64,000 bases of DNA, taken from assembly GCA_949295905.1 (NCBI GenBank), contig CASFNA010000006.1, positions 186,001-250,000 on the forward strand, written 5' to 3'. Below the pieces are notes generated by a model, which had not been told where the DNA came from, did no database searches, and saw only the letters and a list, made by a program, of their open reading frames with translations. Within the stretch, counting starts at the first letter, position 1, and each line of letters opens with the position of its first letter. The translations under genes and the position numbers were made by a program. Source of the DNA: an uncultured Prevotellaceae bacterium. Lineage in GTDB: Bacteria; Bacteroidota; Bacteroidia; Bacteroidales; Bacteroidaceae. Shown piece after piece: positions 15,793-24,178 of the stretch.

Positions 15793-18216
15793 CTACATGC
15801 TGATTTTAAGGTCTACGCCGGCCTGCATGGGGGTGCCTCGTTGGGCGAACCATGTGTCGGTGCCACCGGCCGAGCTGCTGAAGGCGAATGTGGCGTAGCG
15901 CGTCCCGGTGACGTTGCGGCACCATAGGCGTATGGCCGTGCGGCCGCGCTGTAGGCCTGCGTGGAGGTTGAGCAGGGCGTAGACGGGTTGCGAGGCGGTG
16001 TTGGCCTCGTCCCAATATATGCGTCCCTGGGCGGTCATGTCGGCTCCGAGCAGCAGGGCGCAGCTGCGCGCCGTGCCCAGGGGCAGGCGGAGGTCGCAGC
16101 GCGCTGATAGCGTGTGGCGGGGTACGAAGGGTACGGAGTTGCCCTTGTGGTTTACCGTGGTGCCGTCGGAATCGGTCTCGGTGTACTTGGTGAACCTGGC
16201 ATCGGTCAGGGCATAGGTGACGGCCCATTGCAGCCTGTCGGCGGCTGCGCTGCCCCTCATGGCGGCTTCGAGGCCGAGGCTGCGGCTGCGTCCGGCGTTT
16301 ACCATCATTCGGCCGAAGCCGTATGTGCCCGCCATGACGGAGAGCTGCTGGTTGAGTACGTGCATGTAGTAAGCGGCGAGGTCGGCTTGCAGCGTGCCGC
16401 CGAGGAGGTTGAGGTGGGTGCCCAGCTCGTAGTTCCAGCTTTCTTCGGGCTTGTATGATATCGTATTGTTGACTTTGGCGTAGTCTTCAGGCGTGTGTGG
16501 TATGTCGTAGCTGCCGCTCATGGCGTGTGCGGCGTTGGCTGTGAGTTCGGATTGCAGTATGTCGGAGAACATCTGTATGTTGTACCCTCCGGCGCGGTAG
16601 CCTTTGCTCACGGTGGCGTAGACATTGCTGCCGTTGTCTGAAACTGTTGCCGTCAGGCCTATTTTGGGCAGCAGCTGGCTGTATGAATCATGGCTTTTGC
16701 CGTTCAGGGCGGATGCCAAGGTGTTGACGGCTTGGGTTCCCATGACGCTGGCACTGACGGTCATCGCGGCCCGTGTGTCGTATTTTACGGCTACCCGGCT
16801 ATAGTCGTAACGCAGGCCGAGGGTGGCGGTGAGGCGTGGTACAATGCGCAGGTTGGTCTCGTGGAAGATGGCGAGGTTCAGCTGCGGAGTGTGGAACAGG
16901 CCTGGTACCTGCATTTCCACTCCGGCCGTTACTCCGCCTGCCTTTTCTATTGCGGCGGCGGCCATTTGCCCTGCGGCATCTTCAGGCATGCCTGCGGCTG
17001 CCATCTGTTCCGCCATTGCGGAGTGTATTGCCGAATACATGGCCGACTGAATGCCGGATGCTATGCGGTTGGTGAAGTCTTCGTCGAAATGGACGGGGGC
17101 TTCCGTGCGCAGCCACTGGTATGATGCGAAGAGGCCGCTGGTATGCTGCCATGCGGCATCGGTGGCCGTCTTTATGGTTATTTCTTCTGTAAGTGCGTTG
17201 AGAAGTTGTCGTTGTGACAGGTGCATGAGGTCTTGCGGCAGGTAGTCTTGGTCCATGTCCATGCGGTCGCGCAGGAACTGATAACTGGTCTGCGAACTTA
17301 GCGTGTAGCCGTTGGCGCGGTATGTAAGGCTTGCGCCCGTGTTCAGCATGTTGCGCCGGTATGAGTTGTTGCGGTTGTTGGCCGGGCTGGCTATATGTCC
17401 CGAGGAGGTGTCGAGCGTGCCGTATGGGAATGCCGTCTGTATGGTGTATTGGTAATCTGTCGTAATGTCTGTCGTGAGCCGTGCTGTGGGACAGTATACG
17501 AGACGCAGCTTGCCGCCGGCTTCGTTGTGATTGTCGGCTCGTTCTCCTGTTGTGGAGTTCCTGAAGAAGCCGTTTTGCCCGTTGTAGAAAGCTGCGACGG
17601 AGAACGCCGCGCTGCTGTTGATTTTATCGTAATGCGCCAGCTCTACGTTGCGGTACAGGTGTGTGCCTATGCTGAGCGATATGTCCGTTCCCTGGTATCG
17701 CATCGGACTTTTTGAGTATAGGCGCACGATGCCGCCCTCTGTGTTCATTCCGTAGAGCGTGCCCTGCGGCCCGCGCAGAATGTCTATGCGGTCGAGCTGG
17801 TATGTGTGCATGTTGTACGAATTCTTGCTTACAAGCGGTATTCCGTCAAGATAGATGCCTACGGCCGGGTTGTTGACGCGCGACCCGATGCCGCGCACGT
17901 ATACGGATGACGTAAGTCGCGACCCGTAGGCAGGCATTGAGAACGACGGGGCGTATACGCTGAGGTCGGCCAGGCTGTGTACGCCGAGGCGCGTCATGTC
18001 ACGTCCGGCGAATACTGTTGAGCTTAGGGGCTGCTGTCTTAGCGAGAGCACTTCCTTGGGTTGTGATATGACTATTACTTCGTCAAGGTCGTATACTTGC
18101 GAAGTGTCGGAGAGGGACGGCAATCCGCCGCCGTCGGGCATGGTTGCGCCTTGCGTGAAATATGTGCATGTTGCCGCCGCGCAGAGCATGGCGGCTTTGA
18201 TGATGATTCTTGCCAT
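15793..18216 (-). CDS. TonB-dependent outer-membrane receptor
   Basis: An 807-residue outer-membrane beta-barrel transporter. It has a signal peptide (1-22), a TonB-box-like segment DEVIVIS near 45-51, and a plug domain (about 55-170) with VYVRGIGSR, GIYLDGIP and ILRGPQGTLYG. The rest is barrel strands ending in a DLKISM-type C-terminus. It lacks the N-terminal carboxypeptidase-like domain and the SusD partner of glycan systems, so a metal-chelate or small-molecule substrate is more likely (inference). Residues about 384-436 form an Ala/Met-rich insertion. It stands alone, with its own promoter. Confidence 0.88.
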   Translation of the reverse strand: MARIIIKAAMLCAAATCTYFTQGATMPDGGGLPSLSDTSQVYDLDEVIVISQPKEVLSLRQQPLSSTVFAGRDMTRLGVHSLADLSVYAPSFSMPAYGSRLTSSVYVRGIGSRVNNPAVGIYLDGIPLVSKNSYNMHTYQLDRIDILRGPQGTLYGMNTEGGIVRLYSKSPMRYQGTDISLSIGTHLYRNVELAHYDKINSSAAFSVAAFYNGQNGFFRNSTTGERADNHNEAGGKLRLVYCPTARLTTDITTDYQYTIQTAFPYGTLDTSSGHIASPANNRNNSYRRNMLNTGASLTYRANGYTLSSQTSYQFLRDRMDMDQDYLPQDLMHLSQRQLLNALTEEITIKTATDAAWQHTSGLFASYQWLRTEAPVHFDEDFTNRIASGIQSAMYSAIHSAMAEQMAAAGMPEDAAGQMAAAAIEKAGGVTAGVEMQVPGLFHTPQLNLAIFHETNLRIVPRLTATLGLRYDYSRVAVKYDTRAAMTVSASVMGTQAVNTLASALNGKSHDSYSQLLPKIGLTATVSDNGSNVYATVSKGYRAGGYNIQMFSDILQSELTANAAHAMSGSYDIPHTPEDYAKVNNTISYKPEESWNYELGTHLNLLGGTLQADLAAYYMHVLNQQLSVMAGTYGFGRMMVNAGRSRSLGLEAAMRGSAAADRLQWAVTYALTDARFTKYTETDSDGTTVNHKGNSVPFVPRHTLSARCDLRLPLGTARSCALLLGADMTAQGRIYWDEANTASQPVYALLNLHAGLQRGRTAIRLWCRNVTGTRYATFAFSSSAGGTDTWFAQRGTPMQAGVDLKISM

Positions 18217-18247
18217 TGTTCTTTTTACCCTTGCGTTAATACGGGTG

Positions 18248-18278
18248 CAAAGTTAGCGACAATGTGCGACATGCGCAA
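18248..18278 (-). promoter_or_regulatory. Promoter of the TonB receptor gene
   Basis: Read on the minus strand: TTG (18276-18278), a 20-base spacer and TAACTTTG (18248-18255), about 32 bases before the start codon. Confidence 0.72.
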
Positions 18279-18281
18279 TCA

Positions 18282-19235
18282 TCATTTATATTGATTTTTG
18301 TAGAGCCTGCCGAATCTTCGGAAGTATGTGTACAAGGCAAATGCCGCGTAGGCGACGAACATCGGGTAGCCGATATAGTATAAGGTTGATATGGAAAATA
18401 CGATGTAATTGACGGCACAGACACCCGCGAGTCCGCACAGGTAGAGTACGGCCTCGCTTGCCGGAAGCATCCCGCGCACAACGTCGGTTGCCGCTATGGC
18501 TATTATGAGTATGGCCCATACGCAGGCGAGAAACGCGCCTAATACGGGTGGCACGATGAACGGGTTGAGCGTGGGGTGGTAGTAGAAGTGTTCCCATACA
18601 TCGCTTGCAAACAGCTGTATGCTTGAATACATGACCGCTCCCGCTGCTACGGTGATAGACAGGAGGGTAGGATATAGCGTGGGAATGTCGTTGAAATGCA
18701 CTATCCTGGCGTTTCTGCGGAAGATGGTACGCATCAGGTAGGCCACGGAGATGATGGTGATGAATATGAGGAATATGAGCAGGTGGATGTCAGAGAATGT
18801 CGATATGAACTGTGAAATGGGGTCATCCGGGACAACGTCTGCCAGCAGCGATTTTTCGTGCACCCATCCGAACGTGAGCTGGTCGCGTGCCACCTGTACC
18901 CAGACCGTGTCCACGGAATCGGTGGGTATGATGCGGATGTCGGCAACGACGATATGGTCGTGCCTGTATATGGCGAGCGTGTCGGTGTGCATATGGTTGA
19001 GTGCTTCCTCGGGTTGCTGGCGTATCAACGTTATGGAGTCCGCTTTTACCACGAAGTTGTAGTTTTGGGCATAGTGTGGGCGGCGCACAGCATTTGTTGA
19101 GTCTGTCGTGTCTTTGGCCATGTAGTATGCCCACTGGCTGTTGCGCTGGTATCCGTGACACGACGACAATACCGTCATGGTAGTCATGGCAGCCAGCGCG
19201 ATGGCGAGGCGGAGGTATCGGTGAAAAGGTTTCAT
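18282..19235 (-). CDS. Membrane-anchored lipoprotein of unknown function
   Basis: A 317-residue protein with a lipoprotein-type signal (hydrophobic helix then LSSC, lipid cysteine near residue 26). The exported domain (about 27-145) includes VWVQVARDQLTFGWVHEKSL, which resembles a small SH3-like barrel. Four or five transmembrane helices follow (about 150-170, 190-210, 225-250, 260-300). I do not recognise a named family. It starts 7 bases after the U32 peptidase gene, so the two are probably translated from one message. Nothing links it to a pathway. Confidence 0.7.
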   Translation of the reverse strand: MKPFHRYLRLAIALAAMTTMTVLSSCHGYQRNSQWAYYMAKDTTDSTNAVRRPHYAQNYNFVVKADSITLIRQQPEEALNHMHTDTLAIYRHDHIVVADIRIIPTDSVDTVWVQVARDQLTFGWVHEKSLLADVVPDDPISQFISTFSDIHLLIFLIFITIISVAYLMRTIFRRNARIVHFNDIPTLYPTLLSITVAAGAVMYSSIQLFASDVWEHFYYHPTLNPFIVPPVLGAFLACVWAILIIAIAATDVVRGMLPASEAVLYLCGLAGVCAVNYIVFSISTLYYIGYPMFVAYAAFALYTYFRRFGRLYKNQYK

Positions 19236-19242
19236 GGTGTTG

Positions 19243-21081
19243 TCATTCTGCGTAAACGTTCATCTGGCAGTTCTTACAGTCGAACTCAAGGCGGAACCGT
19301 CGGCCGTCGGCAATGCGCAGGTAGAGCGGCTCCCGCCATTGTGGAGGTGTGCCGCCGTGCTTGGTGCAGTGGCCGAGCTGGCGGCGCAGGCAGTGTCGGC
19401 ATTGCATAAGTTGCGCTCCGTCGGGATGCGAAAGCTCGAATGCGGGAGTGGCTGACGGCATCCCTTCGTTGGCGTAGAACAGCCGTGCGTTGCGGTTGGC
19501 TATGTTGTAATTGTACTGTGTATTGTCGGGATATATGTTTTCAGCCTTGGCGGTGACGCCTTCCTTGTTGTCCGCCTCGTTGGGGTTACGTGTATTTTGC
19601 GACAGTGCCTTGGCCAGATTGTCTGCCGTTTTGCGTCTCGCTTCGGCCAGTATGCTTGACGGAATAAACGAATGAGGCTCATCGGGTACGGCGGTGAAGT
19701 TCCTGCAAGTGAACGGTGTCGTGCCAAGTTTTGTCAATTGTCTTTGTATATTGTCGCATTGAGGCTTCTCCGCGGCTTGTTTTTCCGTCAATTCGTATGT
19801 TGTGGCTTGTGTGCCGTCTTCGGCCGTGAACGTCAGGCGGAAACCGTCGGCCGTTTCTTCCATCATAATGTCTGTTGGTATTTTCCGTTCGGCAGAGCGT
19901 CGGTTCAGTGTGTCTTCGAATGCCTTGTCGCAGTTGCGGTAAAGCTCTGTGCCGCGTGTAAGCCATTTGGGCATTTTCAATGGGAAAATCCTGTTGCCCT
20001 CAGCGCGGTTTACTCGTAGTCCGGTCAGCTCTCCGCTGTTGAAGAAGCACAGGCCGTCGCCGTTGGCAAACGCCGCCGTGCCAGCTACGGTGAACGAGCC
20101 GTTGCGTATTTCCTTGACGTGTCCCACATGTTCGCCCAAGGCCTTCGGTGTGTCGGGAGAGGCAATGCCGTTGTCGCGGCCTGTCAGGAAATAGTCGGTA
20201 TAACCCCGGTTGAAGGTTTTTTCAAGGTTTGGCGTGAACGTATAACTACACCGTCCGAGCGATGCGCGGCGGTATCTTGACGGGTTGCGTTTCACTATTT
20301 CGTCAAGTTTCTGGCTGTATGCGGCGGTTACATTTTTCACGTATGATATGTCTTTCAGCCTTCCTTCAATCTTGAATGACGTGACACCGGCCTCTGCCAT
20401 TTGCTCAAGGTAGTCTATGCGGCACATGTCTTTGAGCGACAGCAGGTGGCGCCCATGTTGCAGTACGCGGCCTTCTGCGTCGAGAAGGTCGAACTTCAGT
20501 CGGCAGAACTGTGCGCATTCGCCGCGGTTTGCGCTGCGCGAGAAACAGTATTGCGAGGCGTAGCAAAGGCCGGAATATGACACGCACAACGCTCCGTGGA
20601 CAAAAGCCTCAAGCTCGGCGCACGGCACTTGGTCGTGTATGCCGCGTATATCGTCAAGCGACAATTCACGGGCAAGTACGACGCGGCTGAATCCTTTGGA
20701 GGCGAGCCATGCCACCTTGCCGGCCGTGCGGTTGTCGGTCTGCGTGCTGGCGTGCAGTTCCATCGGTGGCAGGTGCATCTCCAATATGCCCATATCCTGT
20801 ACGAGCAGGGCGTCAGCCCCTGCTTCGTACAGCCTGTTTATAAGTTCCTCGGTTTGCCGTAGCTCGTTGTCGTATATTATGGTGTTGACCGTCACGTAGA
20901 CGCGTGCGCCGTAAACATGGGCGTATCGGCACAGTTCCGCAATGTCTTCAACGCTGTTGCCGGCTGCGGCCCGCGCTCCGAAGCGTTCAGCGCCTATGTA
21001 TACGGCATCGGCACCGTGGTCGATGGCCGCCATGCCGCAGGCCAGGTTTTTTGCCGGTGCAAGTAGTTCGAGACTTCTCAT
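19243..21081 (-). CDS. U32 family peptidase / RNA-hydroxylation protein
   Basis: A 612-residue cytoplasmic protein. The N-terminal TIM-like domain opens with LELLAPAKNLACGMAAIDHGADAVY-type sequence and includes FVHGALCVSYSGLC and NRGECAQFCR, the cysteine-rich centre of the family. FKIEGRLKD and the NRGYTDYFLTG segment follow. The C-terminal part has another cysteine group (CRHCLRRQLGHC, FDCKNCQMN). In E. coli, members of this family (RlhA, TrhP) hydroxylate rRNA or tRNA rather than degrade collagen. The length here is nearer RlhA, but the assignment between them is not certain. It lies 59 bases after metA. Confidence 0.85.
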   Translation of the reverse strand: MRSLELLAPAKNLACGMAAIDHGADAVYIGAERFGARAAAGNSVEDIAELCRYAHVYGARVYVTVNTIIYDNELRQTEELINRLYEAGADALLVQDMGILEMHLPPMELHASTQTDNRTAGKVAWLASKGFSRVVLARELSLDDIRGIHDQVPCAELEAFVHGALCVSYSGLCYASQYCFSRSANRGECAQFCRLKFDLLDAEGRVLQHGRHLLSLKDMCRIDYLEQMAEAGVTSFKIEGRLKDISYVKNVTAAYSQKLDEIVKRNPSRYRRASLGRCSYTFTPNLEKTFNRGYTDYFLTGRDNGIASPDTPKALGEHVGHVKEIRNGSFTVAGTAAFANGDGLCFFNSGELTGLRVNRAEGNRIFPLKMPKWLTRGTELYRNCDKAFEDTLNRRSAERKIPTDIMMEETADGFRLTFTAEDGTQATTYELTEKQAAEKPQCDNIQRQLTKLGTTPFTCRNFTAVPDEPHSFIPSSILAEARRKTADNLAKALSQNTRNPNEADNKEGVTAKAENIYPDNTQYNYNIANRNARLFYANEGMPSATPAFELSHPDGAQLMQCRHCLRRQLGHCTKHGGTPPQWREPLYLRIADGRRFRLEFDCKNCQMNVYAE

Positions 21082-21140
21082 GTAAGCTATGCTTTGTTGT
21101 TAAGTTATGCCTTGTAAAGTTGTTTCTCTGCCTCTGTGCC

Positions 21141-22058
21141 TTACTTTATGCAGTCTATGTCATACGGGGTTTCCTGGTAGACGTAATAGTTGACCCAGTT
21201 GTTGAAGAACAGGTTGGCGTGCGCCCTCCATCTTACTATCGGCTTGTTGTCAGGGTCGTCGTTGGCGTAATAGTTGAGCGGCATGTCTACGTCGCTGCGT
21301 TTGCCCAAGTCCCGGCGGTATTCCTTGTCGAGAGTGTCCCTCGAGTATTCCAGATGTCCCATTATGTACAGCTCGCGTCCGCCACGGGAGATGACCATGC
21401 TTACGCCGCTTACGGGCGATTCGGCTATTATCTTAAGCTCTTTGTTGGTGGCTATGTCTTCTTTTCTCACCTCGGTATGGCGGCTGTGGGGCATGTAGAA
21501 GTAATCGTCGAAACCGCGGAATATAGGCAGCAGAGGGTCTGTGATGTATTGTCTGAACACGCCGAACATCTTACGTCCGAGCATGTGCTTGTCTATGCCG
21601 TAGTGGAAGTAAAGTCCGGCCTGTGCCGCCCAGCAGATGTACATCGTACTGGTGACATGGTTTCGCGCCCATGTGAATATGCGCGTCAGCTCCGGCCAGT
21701 AGGTAACGTCTTCGAACGCGAGGTGCTCTACGGGCGCACCGGTAACTATCATGCCGTCAAACTTCTTGTCGGCCAGTTCGTCAAAGTCTTTGTAGAACAT
21801 CATCATGTGTTCTATCGGAGTGTTCTTCGGCGTGTGGCTTTTCAGCTTCATGAACGTTATGTCCATCTGCAACGGCGTGTTTGAGAGCACGCGTATGAGG
21901 TCAGTCTCGGTTGTTATTTTCAGCGGCATGAGGTTGAGTATGACTATGCGCAGCGGTCGTATGTCCTGTGCATGCGCCCGTGAAGTGTCCATCACGAAAA
22001 TGTTTTCACGTTTCAGGGTCTCTATGGCCGGTAGTTTGTCGGGTATCCTTAATGGCAT
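21141..22058 (-). CDS. metA: Homoserine O-acyltransferase, MetA family (probably acetyl-CoA-specific)
   Basis: A 305-residue enzyme that acylates homoserine in methionine biosynthesis. The catalytic residues are all present by position: Cys142 in YICWAAQ, His235 and Glu237 in MGHLEY. Residue 111 (TGAPVEHL) is glutamate, not the glycine of the E. coli succinyltransferase. In this family Glu111 goes with acetyl-CoA use, so homoserine O-acetyltransferase is the better prediction. It heads a minus-strand group metA, U32 peptidase, lipoprotein. Its leader of about 100 bases may be structured. Confidence 0.93.
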   Translation of the reverse strand: MPLRIPDKLPAIETLKRENIFVMDTSRAHAQDIRPLRIVILNLMPLKITTETDLIRVLSNTPLQMDITFMKLKSHTPKNTPIEHMMMFYKDFDELADKKFDGMIVTGAPVEHLAFEDVTYWPELTRIFTWARNHVTSTMYICWAAQAGLYFHYGIDKHMLGRKMFGVFRQYITDPLLPIFRGFDDYFYMPHSRHTEVRKEDIATNKELKIIAESPVSGVSMVISRGGRELYIMGHLEYSRDTLDKEYRRDLGKRSDVDMPLNYYANDDPDNKPIVRWRAHANLFFNNWVNYYVYQETPYDIDCIK

Positions 22059-22168
22059 TTTTCGTTTCTTTTTATGTATTGCCTTTTACTGTGGTTATGC
22101 GTGCGGCGTTGATGGTTATCTGTTCATATATTGGCATGGCGCAGCTTGCATGGTATAAAAAGGCATTG

Positions 22169-22199
22169 CAAAGATAGTGTTTTTCCGTTATACGGGCAA
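22169..22199 (-). promoter_or_regulatory. Promoter of metA
   Basis: On the minus strand TTG (22197-22199), a 20-base spacer and TATCTTTG (22169-22176). Transcription would start near 22163, giving a leader of about 105 bases. Confidence 0.72.
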
Positions 22200-22265
22200 T
22201 AGTTTCGTATTCTCAAAATGTATGGATGTGGCTTTTTGTCTTGCAAAAGGCCGTCAATGGCAAAC

Positions 22266-22304
22266 CAAAAGGCCGTGTTTCACATCGCGAAACACGGCCT
22301 TTTG
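22266..22304. repeat. GGCC hairpin repeat, perfect 16-bp arms
   Basis: CAAAAGGCCGTGTTTC (22266-22281) and GAAACACGGCCTTTTG (22289-22304) are exact inverted copies around the 7-base loop ACATCGC. An isolated half unit AAAGGCCGTC lies just before it. Placed after the MFS transporter stop, it could act as a bidirectional terminator. Confidence 0.8.
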
Positions 22305-22389
22305 TAAGGTGTTGGAAATGAATGGGTTAAGCGACAGGTACTGATTGCTTAACCTTTCATCTCAATTGGGTCTTTCCCCCATTAATTCT

Positions 22390-24057
22390 TTAATCTTCAT
22401 TTTCCTTGATGTTCGGTTCTTCCAAGCCGTATCCGTTCTTCTTGTCAACCACCTTGAGCACGAAGCCGAGCAGCAGGGCGGCCACGCCGAGGCAGGCAAG
22501 CATTACAAGCGGGGCTGTGTAGTCGTAGGACACGGCTGCCTCCTGCGGTGTGATGAGGCCTGCTTTGAGGTCGCTTACGAGCTGCGGATTGGTCTTGTCG
22601 AGCACCTTGCCGATGAGCAACGGGAAGAGCCACAGGCCGATGTTCTGTATCCAGAAGATGAGGGCGTATGCGCTTCCGATGATTTTAGCGTCAACAAGCT
22701 TGGGCACGCTTGGCCACAACGATGCAGGCACAAGCGAGAAGCTGGCGCCGAGCACAAGGATTGTTACGTATGCTACGATTACTCCGCCTACGGCGTTGCC
22801 CTTGAACATTGGCAGAATGAAGGCGAAGGTGAGATGGCAGGCGATGAGCAGCAGCGAGCCTACTACGAGCATCGAGGCAGCCTTGCCCTTGTGGTCGACG
22901 TAGTTGCCGAGGATGGGCGTGATGCCTACGGCGAGCAACGGGAATACGGCGAACACGGTCTCTGCGCTCTGGCGCATATAGCCCATGTAGCAGAATACTA
23001 CGAGAGCCACGACTGCAACGATTTGCATAAGCGTGCGCATGCTTTTCTTCTTTGCGAAGTTGCTGGCGAAGGCGGCCGCAGCAACAACGAGCATGATGAT
23101 GTACTGGATTACGGTGACGGTGTTGCCGGCCCAGAAAGAACCTGGCTCAAGTTCCGTGAAAGTCAGGTTGCACTGCAACATGTTTACCGCGTACTTCTGG
23201 AACGGGAATATTGCCGAGTAGTAAAGCACGCACAACAGTGCAACGAGCCAGAAGCCGCTGCTGCGCAGGATGTTGCCTATGTCGCTCACTTTGAACGGGT
23301 CGTCTTTCTCTTCGGCCTCGCCGGTTTGTGCGTCGAGCTTCTTGTCCATGAAGAAGTAGACGATGAACATGATTAACGCTACCATGAGAAGCACTACGCC
23401 GAAGGCTACGGAACGCGACACGTCGATATCGCCTCCGAGCTTTGCGAATACGGGCGAGAATATCATGCAGGTGGCTACGCCGAGGCGCGCGAGTGCCATC
23501 TCTGAACCCATGGCGAGTGCCATCTCGTGCCCTTTGAACCATTTTACAATGCCTCGCGAAACCGTGATGCCGGCCATTTCGACACCGCATCCGAATATCA
23601 TGAAACCTACGGCAGCAAACTTGGCTGACGCCGGCATTCCAAGATAGAATGGGGAAATGCCCAGTTCGTCGAAACCTGGAATATAGTTAAGGTTGTTGTT
23701 GAACCATGTTTCAAGGCCGCTTCCCTGGAATGCTTCGGTTACGGCGTACCAGTTTATGGTGGCTCCGACAAGCATTACTGCACCTGAAAGCACGGCCGTG
23801 AAGCGCACTCCCATCTTGTCGAGTATTATTCCCGCGAAAATCAGGAAGAATACGAATACGTTGAGGAAGGTCTCAGAGCCTTGCATAGTGCCGAACGCGG
23901 TAGAATCCCAGCCGCGTGTCGATTGCATAAGGTCTTTGATGGGCGAGAGGATGTCCATGAAAATGTATGAGCAGAACATCGCAAACGCAAGGAAGAACAG
24001 CACCATCCATCTTGTGGCGGCTGAATCACGAAGTGTTTTTTGAATTGAAGATGTCAT
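22390..24057 (-). CDS. MFS transporter
   Basis: A 555-residue inner-membrane carrier with about 12 transmembrane helices: WMVLFFLAFAMFCSYIFMD at the N-terminus, a helix 2-3 loop LDKMGVRFTAV typical of the major facilitator fold, and a long cytoplasmic loop in the middle (MDKKLDAQTGEAEEKDDPF, about 250-270). It is longer than the 400-450 residues of typical sugar carriers and ends in a charged tail. Substrate cannot be told from sequence. Between it and the upstream S9 peptidase gene lies a long TTAAGAA inverted repeat, so it may be transcribed separately. Confidence 0.85.
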   Translation of the reverse strand: MTSSIQKTLRDSAATRWMVLFFLAFAMFCSYIFMDILSPIKDLMQSTRGWDSTAFGTMQGSETFLNVFVFFLIFAGIILDKMGVRFTAVLSGAVMLVGATINWYAVTEAFQGSGLETWFNNNLNYIPGFDELGISPFYLGMPASAKFAAVGFMIFGCGVEMAGITVSRGIVKWFKGHEMALAMGSEMALARLGVATCMIFSPVFAKLGGDIDVSRSVAFGVVLLMVALIMFIVYFFMDKKLDAQTGEAEEKDDPFKVSDIGNILRSSGFWLVALLCVLYYSAIFPFQKYAVNMLQCNLTFTELEPGSFWAGNTVTVIQYIIMLVVAAAAFASNFAKKKSMRTLMQIVAVVALVVFCYMGYMRQSAETVFAVFPLLAVGITPILGNYVDHKGKAASMLVVGSLLLIACHLTFAFILPMFKGNAVGGVIVAYVTILVLGASFSLVPASLWPSVPKLVDAKIIGSAYALIFWIQNIGLWLFPLLIGKVLDKTNPQLVSDLKAGLITPQEAAVSYDYTAPLVMLACLGVAALLLGFVLKVVDKKNGYGLEEPNIKENED

Positions 24058-24100
24058 ATTGTTGATGTTTGATTGTTGTTTTATGAAAAGGGAAATTAAA

Positions 24101-24178
24101 ATTAAGAATTAAGAGTTAAGAATTAAGAAAATATGCCTTGTGGGCGACTTTCTTAATTCTTAACTCTTAATTCTTAAT
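24101..24178. repeat. TTAAGAA-type inverted repeat, perfect 30-bp arms
   Basis: Arms 24101-24130 and 24149-24178 are exact reverse complements, separated by 18 bases. Each arm is built of TTAAGAA-like units. The right end runs into the stop codon of the S9 peptidase (24178-24180). The structure can fold in RNA from either strand and probably terminates the peptidase transcript. Confidence 0.85.

Larger units (their letters stand above)
22059..22389. other. Intergenic region between metA and the MFS transporter gene
   Basis: From the metA side it holds the metA leader, the metA promoter, a GGCC-type hairpin (22266-22304) and a second weaker inverted repeat GGTTAAGC/GCTTAACC (22325-22354). I found no SAM riboswitch consensus in the leader. 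Confidence 0.65.

Noticed and set aside
22059-22170. SAM-II-type riboswitch in the metA leader
   Set aside because: GCAAGCTGCGC loosely resembles part of the SAM-II helix, but the downstream conserved GCUAAAAAGG-like segment is missing and the helix does not form properly.
22345-23376. 343-codon plus-strand frame opposite the MFS transporter
   Set aside because: His/Glu/Tyr-rich composition typical of an antisense shadow; the minus strand encodes a convincing 12-helix transporter.
24101-24178. CRISPR array or simple tandem repeat made of TTAAGAA units
   Set aside because: The units form two inverted arms with one spacer, not regularly spaced direct repeats, and no cas genes are present.
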